Positions 56,901 to 64,000 of a DNA stretch of 64,000 nucleotides are shown here, piece after piece. The position numbers were made by a program, and so were the translations under genes. A model generated the notes under the pieces. It searched no databases. It had not been told where the DNA came from and saw only the letters and a program-made list of their open reading frames with translations. Source of the DNA: Strigops habroptila (Eukaryota > Chordata > Aves > Psittaciformes > Psittacidae); contig NC_044282.2 of assembly GCF_004027225.2 (NCBI RefSeq), positions 71,535,787-71,599,786 of the forward strand, given 5' to 3'. Numbering within the stretch: position 1 is the first letter of the stretch; each line of letters opens with the position of its first letter.

Positions 56901-58022
56901 TGAGCCAGAGCTGAGTTGCTGAGGACATTGCCCATGAATGCACCCATGGCTGGATCTGCTTGCTGACACGTAGCTCTGTTGCCTTTCCATCTCCCCAGCT
57001 AACACTATGAATACAACCAATCCCAAACCTCCCTGAGTCCCGCTGAGCACAGGGCTCTCTTCACTATCATCCAGGCTCTCGCGCATGGGATGTAGGTAAA
57101 AATCCCTGCTCTGTTTGATAGAGGAGGGCAAGTCCAATGCACAGCTCCCTCTGCCCAGGTGAATTCTTTAACCAGAGAGCTAATAGCTATTTTGTAAGTA
57201 AGTTTCTCTTTCCCTTTCATTTTCATTTCATGCAACATTTCAGAGGCTTCGGTTTCATCTTCCTGTGGCATAAAAACACACTCTGAAACCGCACTATTTT
57301 CTATTAAATTAAATTTGTGTGTCCCCACTTGCCCTAACCAGAAGCACTGTACCACCACGTCTGCAAAACACTGTACTGTGCTACGATCTTGTGCTGTTCT
57401 GCAGAGAAACGCAGTGAGGTTTCACACAAAACTTCCCTCCAGTAAATAAGTGCCAATCTATACCTACAGCACACATGGAGGCAGACACTTCCCATTAGGA
57501 AGCAGTTTGCTGAGCAGGCTGGAGAACTGAAAACTCAACAGCAACTCTTCTGCCGGGCAATATGCTGACTGAGCCTGATTTTGGGATACACTGAATTATC
57601 CTGAAGATCCAGACGACTTAAGTTCCAAATTCCTTACCACATTTACTGATTTAATTTGACCACTGAAGTTCTCCAGGCTTCTTTGGAAGCCCCAGTTGCG
57701 ATTTCAGGAACCAGTATGTCCAAGACAATCCCGCAGGTTGAACACTGTCATTAAAAGCATGACCTGTTCCTGCTGGAGGCAAATGATGGAGTCCCTGCAG
57801 GAGTGGCAATAAATTAAGTGGCTGTATCATCCACCTCAGCAGTGGCTCTGTACGAGGAAGCGAGACCCAAGACCACTGGAGGTGTCTGAGGCCACGATAA
57901 AACTCTTACACTTCTTCCAATAAAAGCTGAGCTTGATGCTGCCTGTAAGATATGTTGGGATACATTTTCTGGATGAATCAAAGAGAGAGCAACCAAGATC
58001 TTGAATCAACCAAGAACAACCT

Positions 58023-58114
58023 CTGGTGTGAAGCATCCCTGCCCATGGCAGGGGGTTGGAACTAGGTGATCTTAAGGTCCTTTCCAACCCAAACCAATCT
58101 ATGATTCTATGATT
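58023..58114 (+). mobile_element. CR1 LINE 3' end, plus orientation, very short
   Basis: About 92 bp, from GTGTGAAGCATCCCTGCCC to CAATCTATGATTCTATGAT. Same truncation length class as the copy at 46292. Confidence 0.95.
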
Positions 58115-58165
58115 TTAACATGAGCTGGAGCTCATGATGACCAAGAAGAGGCTGAAAGCATTAGA

Positions 58166-58232
58166 TTGGTTCAGCCTCGAGAAGAGAAGATGATGGGGGG
58201 GCCTTATTCCTGTCTCGGCTACCTCAGAGACA
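58166..58232 (+). mobile_element. Probable internal CR1 fragment, plus orientation
   Basis: GGTTCAGCCTCGAGAAGAGAAG followed by GGGGGGCCTTATTCCTGTC resembles the CR1 segment upstream of the pol end. It lies 50 bp after a CR1 tail in the same orientation. Confidence 0.5.
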
Positions 58233-59388
58233 GTACCAAAAAGACAGAGCCAGGTTCTTTCTGAAGGTGCACAGCTCTGCCGGTCATTGCACTGATCACT
58301 GCACTATGTGTACGTGCCACTCTGTATGCTGCTTTCCACACGATCTCCTGCTCTGAGATCAATGTTTCCATCCTGTTCCATTCCTCTTTTCCCCTCTAGC
58401 TAACTTGCTGGAGGTTAAGCTGCCTCTCAAACAGCCCCCATCCCACTTAGCCTGTATCCCGGGATTTTCTTTCATGAAAAAGGCACTGTAAAGGCTCTGG
58501 ACCCTGTGCTATGATTTACACTTTTTCATCTCCTGCAGCAAGCCTGCCGTGTATGTGATGATACCATTCAGCTCCGTTTACCTGAGAACTTAAAAAAATA
58601 CCACCCGAGGTTGTTTTTTCCATATGGGTAAATAGTAGGGGTGGGAGTATTCCTTATGGGAAACCTGGAACAGTCGCACTCTGTCGGCCTGACATTTCCT
58701 GCTGTAATTGAAACTTTTGATGTTAAAAATTCCATTTACACAGTGTGTCTCTCTAAGCCAAGCGGGGAGAAGGGCAGAGGTGGGCACAACGTTAGCACAC
58801 ACTTTCCCCCAACTCCCCCACTGCAGCCAGTTAAACTATAGCAGGTGAGATGCGTAGATGTAAGGGAAGGAATATGAGGAAGGAAATACCAGCTGAGTTA
58901 GGTAATTTGGGTCAGAGGAAGCCAGACGTAGTTACAGAGGCAGGTACAGATTAAATCAACTTGAGGCTCTAGGTCTCTGCATCTTGCCCCTACCCCGGCC
59001 CAGGAAGGCAGGGAGAGGTGCACCCACATTGTCCTGTGCTCACAGGGGATGTGCATCCTGGACATCTGGGCTCTGCCTTGGAAGAACAGAAATATAGCTT
59101 CCTTAGAAGTTGGGGGACCAGTGGGGAGAATTAACTTGGCCCTTCGGCAAGTTAAAGGATGTTTAGCTGAGTGTCTTTAAACATCCTATGCTATACAACC
59201 TAACCTCCAATGAAATCAGCCAAACAACCAAATTCTAAATCAAATCCCACCAGAAATCCAGGCAGAGGAGCCTAACACTGCCAAACATGAGCTTATCCCA
59301 GCACCAATTCCAGACCTTATGCCTGAGGACAATCAGTGTACCTACGCTGGATCAGATCTGTTGAATTAAGACAGCTGGGGAAGGAATT
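58233..59388. other. Intergenic, no gene seen
   Basis: No gene or repeat recognised. Confidence 0.5.
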
Positions 59389-59491
59389 ATAGAATCATAG
59401 AATGGTTTGGGTTGGAAAGGACCTTAAGATCATCTGGTTCCAACCCCCTGCTATGGGCAGGGACACCTCACACTAGGCCATGTCACCCAAG
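59389..59491 (-). mobile_element. CR1 LINE 3' end, minus orientation, very short
   Basis: TATAGAATCATAGAATGG, TTTGGGTTGGAAAGGACC, CCCTGCTATGGGCAGGGAC and CACACTAGGCCATGTCACCC. About 100 bp, of the same subfamily as 31897. Confidence 0.95.
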
Positions 59492-61159
59492 ACTCAGCAA
59501 CATGTTACAGATCCATACATTTATTCAGCTTGATTTCTGAAGTAGGAAGGAGCTGACCTATGAAAGCATCATCTTGCTGTTTCTGCATCTCTGAGTGGCC
59601 ACTGGGGCCCAGGCTCATTCCCCCTGGCTTCAGGACCAGCACGAACATGCTCCCCACTCAAGTCAGCCCCATCCAGTGTCAATTCACAGGGCTCCCTCCA
59701 GCTGGGGACAGAACTCGTGTCCATTGGGGTTTCTCCCAGCTTCCACCTCAGCTCTGCATCAGCCACCAGCACAAATCCTACCTCTATCTCCAGCTCTACC
59801 CCACCCCACAGGGATGTCATACCCGGCCCTCAAACGAGCCAGATGCCTGTCCTCCTCCTCCTCCATGAAACCTCCAGCAGACTCTTCAGGGTTGGACATC
59901 TGAATACTGGTATCAACACTGTATAAATACATTAATAAGACAAAGTACAGGACAAAATGGAACCCCTGTGAGTAATGGACATAATTACATTAGCTAGGCA
60001 AAGTAACTTGATGTTAAGAAATATTTTTGGCATGCCATGAAAAGTTGAAATCCTGTCACACCCCGACAGTTACAAAAGTCAAAGGCAACATAACATGAGC
60101 TTTATGGTAACTGTTACATGCATTTGCATTAAAATGCTTCTTCAGAAAGAGAATGCAACCCTGCTTCCCTGTTCCGTTTTTTGCTGCTTTCCCTTTTGAT
60201 GCAACTTTCTTGCACCCTCAAAGGCACAAAGTAGAACAGGAAACAGTCCTGCCTGCAACGCCTTTCTCAGGCACTTTAAAATACTAAAGCTCAATGCTTT
60301 GAGCTACTTTCACATATCCAAAAACAAGACAGTGAAAAACTGGACTCACCAATGATTCCTGATATCTGGATTTTCGTTGTTAAAGATGCATCTGACCCTC
60401 CAGCCACAACAGTGACAGCCACACTACCAAGCGAATTCCATTAATCATTATTCTTCTCCAGCAATCCTGACAAGGAATGGGGGGAGAAACGGGAAGCTGG
60501 ATCTACAGAAACAGACATTTCAGAAAGGAAACAAATGAGTTATTTGAGCAGCCGTTCAGATTAATTCTCATTTCTAACCCTGTCCCTGACATGACAACTG
60601 GCTAGAAACTCAATCTACTCCTTGGAGTTCCACAAACAGTTCATTCAGGAACAGAAGGAGGGAAAACTTTCGGGTCTCAAAAATACTGGAATGCATTTTG
60701 TGCTGCTGACTTTCTCAATCTCTGTCACCAAAGCAGGCAAAACTAAACCTAAAGTTGATGGTTGCTACATTTGGATGTGAGGTCTATTATACAGATGCTC
60801 CTTTTTATTTAAATATTTAATTTAGATATTTCTGGAGAAAAGTGTGAATTTCTCCACTCAGAAAGTTTCTTTACTTTTAAATTCCCTTTATTTTCTGAAT
60901 TAAATGAATTAAAAAGTCATTTAGAAACACCTAAGAAAACCAAAACCCAGAACTGACAGTGGCCCCAGTGCCCACAGTTGTTGTTCTATCTCCCACCAAG
61001 GAATCTTTCATAAGGAAACTCATAACAGGAGTTCCAGTTTTCCCAGGCAAAGCTGAGATGATGAACTGCATCATTTTCTCTACTACAGAGGCATCAAGAG
61101 GACTCCTAATATTGTGGCTCATGGGTGCCCCATTCTGCAAAAGACTTCCCCTTACTTGA

Positions 61160-61285
61160 GGGGCTCATAACTGAAGGAGAAACAAAGATGGGCAACCAAA
61201 ACTAAAGTGACTTGCCCAGTGCCATTGAGCACACTGATGGCAGCAGTGAAGAAAGAGTCTGGTTCACCTCAACTCTTCCTCCAGT
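61160..61285 (-). mobile_element. MIR-like SINE fossil
   Basis: AAAGTGACTTGCCCAGTGCC, then ATTGAGCACACTGATGGCAG and GAGTCTGGTTCACCTCAACTC follow the MIR antisense order (AAGTGACTTGCCCAAGGTCA, CACAGCTAGTAAGTGGCAGA, then the GGATTTGAACCC part). Confidence 0.65.
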
Positions 61286-63100
61286 GACCTGATAGGAATG
61301 TATGGTCAGACTCACTGGATAAAGCCTTTATTTTGGTTTCTCCTGCCTTATTTCTGCTTCATGGGCTGGAAGAACTTCAGCAAGTTCCAATGGGGAAAAC
61401 AGGAAGATCTTTATCTTAATCTTATACTGATCTTGATTTTTGTCCACCTGGAACAAAGGAGAACTCCCAGCGTGCCACTAGCAGAAGCCACATACCTCAA
61501 ATTATCAACTGGGAGATAAAGAAGAAAAAACTGAGGAGGAAAAAGAGATAGCAGGTAAATAGAAACAGGGAAGTGCTGTCAAGGAACCAATGGCAACACT
61601 TAGCACAAGAGTTGTGGGAGTCTCTGGTCTGCTGCTATGGGTAAACATTTGTCCAAATGACAGCACATGGTGGAAAATTATGTGAGATGGGCCAGAACTA
61701 AGTCGTGATTGATGAGCCTTGGAAGAGCAGGACCTGGCTCTCCAATGTTGGTTTTGCAACCTTTGATCTTTATAGCCACGCATTATAAAGCGGTTTCAAC
61801 TTGTAACTAAATTCCTAACATACTCAGCTGTAAAATCCAGACATATCCTGAGTAATAAAACAAATACATAAACTGGAACTTAGGTGAGAGTCATCTTTTA
61901 CTGTCATTTAATGCTGGGAACACCTAGAGCTCGTTATACGAGATTCAACAGGAAAACATCATTTTAAGAGCAGCATGAAGGGATTTTGGCTGGAAACAAA
62001 TTAATTAGGCTGTACAGCCTACATTATTTAATCCTCACCAACTTACAGTGCCTCTAAAGAGCATCACAGAGCAGGCAGCTTTCAAACTGTTACACATCCT
62101 GTAACTATACAACATGATGTTCATGAAATACAACTTCTATCGCTCCATGTATCAGAGCCACAGGCCTTCAGAAACGTCATTCTGTGAACTGTGGATATAA
62201 CCAATAAATCAAGGCAGTTGCACAAGCCACAACTTAGGTGGCATTAATTAGATCAGTGGAAGTTATGATCCAACATAATTATCATTGCTACCCCACCTAC
62301 GTTTAATTTCAGTGTTTCTTCCTATCTTTCCCCCAGAGGGTCAATAGGAGAGTTAAACTACATGCTTCAACAGTATCAGTCTCCAGAGGCAGCACGAAAG
62401 AGCAATATTTGGTAATTATATGAGTGCAAGTAAGGGGAAGGGGACTATCATGAGATGTGATCAGATACCATACAACAAGAGGAGAAAAAAAGAAGTTCAC
62501 CCTTTGCCCCTTAAACACCTCATAGCTTTGCAGCTGTACAAGAGGTCTGGGCTTTGTGCTGCCTGGTCTGACCCACCAGTCCCTGTTCAGCAAGGTATTC
62601 ACATACAGAAATCATTGTACACATATGGAGACTTATCAAACTTAACCTGATTTCCCAAAGTCTTCCCTACATATTGAAAACGGCCTCAATGGCCTGGCCC
62701 AGGGAGGGGATGAAGGGTCAATGTACTGAGATAGGACTTCAGGCATCTCTGACCCCATCTATAACAGAAAGTAGTGCAAAATAAGAGGAGTCAATACATA
62801 AGGAGAAACAATTGGTGCCAAGGACCTGACATCCCCACTGTGCCTCTCCATTCTGTACATGCTTCACTTTAGACTAGCTGCAGTCTATCAGCAGTAGCAA
62901 CCAGCTTGAGCTGTCCCACTCCAGATGCGGTCCTGAAGCACATCCACCAGCTTAGTGCCATCCCAGAGGAATCTCATTCATGTCCTTCATGACTGCTCTG
63001 CCACATAAATGCACAGTTAACTGGGGATCACTGGGAGACTCATTTCAGAAGCACATGGTTGATCTCAAATAAAACGATAATACCAGTCCCACCTTTAGAG

Positions 63101-63150
63101 GGCATGGACAAGCGTCCAGGCCTACTGCTGGGCATGGACAAGTGTCCAGG
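63101..63150. repeat. Duplicated 20-mer with 30-bp period
   Basis: GGCATGGACAAGCGTCCAGG at 63101-63120 recurs at 63131-63150 with one C-to-T change. Confidence 0.9.
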
Positions 63151-64000
63151 GATACATATGCACTGCAGACCACCCAATGCTTCAGAGATTCCTGAGCAAA
63201 CATCTGAGATAGCTACAGAGCAAGAACCACAACAGTATAACCAAGTCAGCGTGATGCTATGCCCAGGCTATTTTGTCCTGCTAAAGCAGCCCAGCATAAC
63301 ACAGCCCTGACGCAGACCTGCACTGGATGACACACGTGTCCCCTGACAGCACTGCTCTGTGTGGCTGTCCCAACGCACAGGCAGCCAGCTCCCCTGTGCG
63401 GTGCGTGTGTGCTCTTCATCTCCAGCACTCCCTCTGTCAATAAGGACAATTTTAGAAGCCTGTGTCTCTGAGGACTGTGTTTCAGGAAGAGAGAGTCACA
63501 CACATACAAATACAAATGGGAAACCGAGTGTTTGCAGGGCTGAGCCCTGAATCACAGTCCAGGAAACGGTTGTAACGACAGTACATGGCTGAAGAAGAAC
63601 TACAGCCTTTGAACTGGCTGCAGGGACTCTATACAAAAAGGTATCTTATATTTTGGGCCACAGCAGTTCTTCCTGACTGAAGCTTGCACCATCACAGCAA
63701 CTGGAAGACGAAGACGTTTTCTGCTAAGAAATCCCCAAAGATGCTCTGTTTTAGCAGGTCAATTGCTTCTCTTCTTCTTTGACCTTTCTTCTATGCATCT
63801 GCTCTTCCCTACACATGCAATAAAACATTTTCCTTTGACACTGTGCAGGGCCCTGCTTAAAAAGAGCTTGGTGTAATCAGGTGTGTTCCTACCGAGCCGC
63901 AGCCTGCAGTACAAAGACACCACTGTTTTTCAGGAGGCTGCTCAGTAATGTTCACTCAACAGAAGAGACCAACAGTATGGCAATATCCATCAACCCCCTG

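Larger units (their letters stand above)
50333..58022. other. 7.7-kb intergenic stretch without recognisable CR1
   Basis: No gene found. Old dispersed fragments with GATTTA-C-AC and CATTGACTTCA motifs lie at about 50478-50515, 53255-53335, 53889-53943 and 56640-56672. The longest frame (50648-51166, minus, 172 codons) looks like chance. Confidence 0.5.
59492..64000. other. Intergenic, no gene seen; SINE fossil and small tandem repeat
   Basis: A MIR-like fragment lies at about 61160-61285 and a period-30 duplication at 63101-63150. A TCACACC plus ATTTGCAT motif cluster lies at about 60055-60130. No gene recognised up to the window edge. Confidence 0.5.

Noticed and set aside
1..64000. CRISPR array, tRNA, rRNA, retroviral provirus or bacterial-type operon
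   Set aside because: No regularly spaced repeats, cloverleaf-box pairs, rRNA segments, paired LTRs or gene runs were seen on either strand.

Overview
The window is vertebrate nuclear DNA, almost certainly from a bird. The evidence is a two-coding-exon BMP2 gene whose mature ligand is near-identical to known avian/mammalian BMP2, and many short, 5'-truncated CR1 LINE ends, the dominant interspersed repeat of bird genomes. CR1 tails of the type seen here (two ATTCTATG-like 8-mers at the 3' end) suit many birds. I cannot name the species.

Layout: BMP2 is on the minus strand and is the only gene I can support. Its 3' UTR and two candidate poly(A) signals lie at about 4340-5549. The last coding exon is 5550-6394, intron 2 is 6395-8750, and the first coding exon is 8751-9102, with its splice acceptor just upstream of the ATG at 9110-9111. 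The spliced CDS is 1,197 nt, encoding 398 residues. A CpG-rich block (about 8000-9780, and again 10500-11330) covers the first coding exon, intron 1, the non-coding exon 1 and the promoter area. The exact TSS and the exon 1 donor could not be fixed from sequence alone. Bases 1-4339 are downstream flank. About 53 kb (11.3-64 kb) is upstream flank.

The flanks look like the gene desert known around BMP2 in amniotes: no other exon-like ORF, RNA gene or processed pseudogene was recognised. They hold about 18 CR1 fragments in both orientations, several MIR-like SINE fossils, a family of short fragments built around a CATTGACTTCA-type core, and a few tandem duplications and inverted repeats. The CR1 copies are unevenly placed: 32.3-42.65 kb and 50.3-58.0 kb lack recognisable CR1, while 42.6-50.3 kb holds five. 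Because BMP2 is controlled by distant enhancers in other amniotes, the CR1-poor stretches are reasonable places to look for regulatory DNA, but that is inference.

I found no undescribed multi-gene system. The more unusual signals are a G-quadruplex motif in the BMP2 3' UTR between the conserved block and the poly(A) signal, a perfect 21-bp inverted repeat with a 7-nt loop at 45109-45157, a SOX-type palindrome and a 70-nt all-purine run in the promoter area, and an ambiguous TATA/CCAAT pair that could serve either strand. Comparisons with human BMP2 and consensus repeats are from memory and need alignment.
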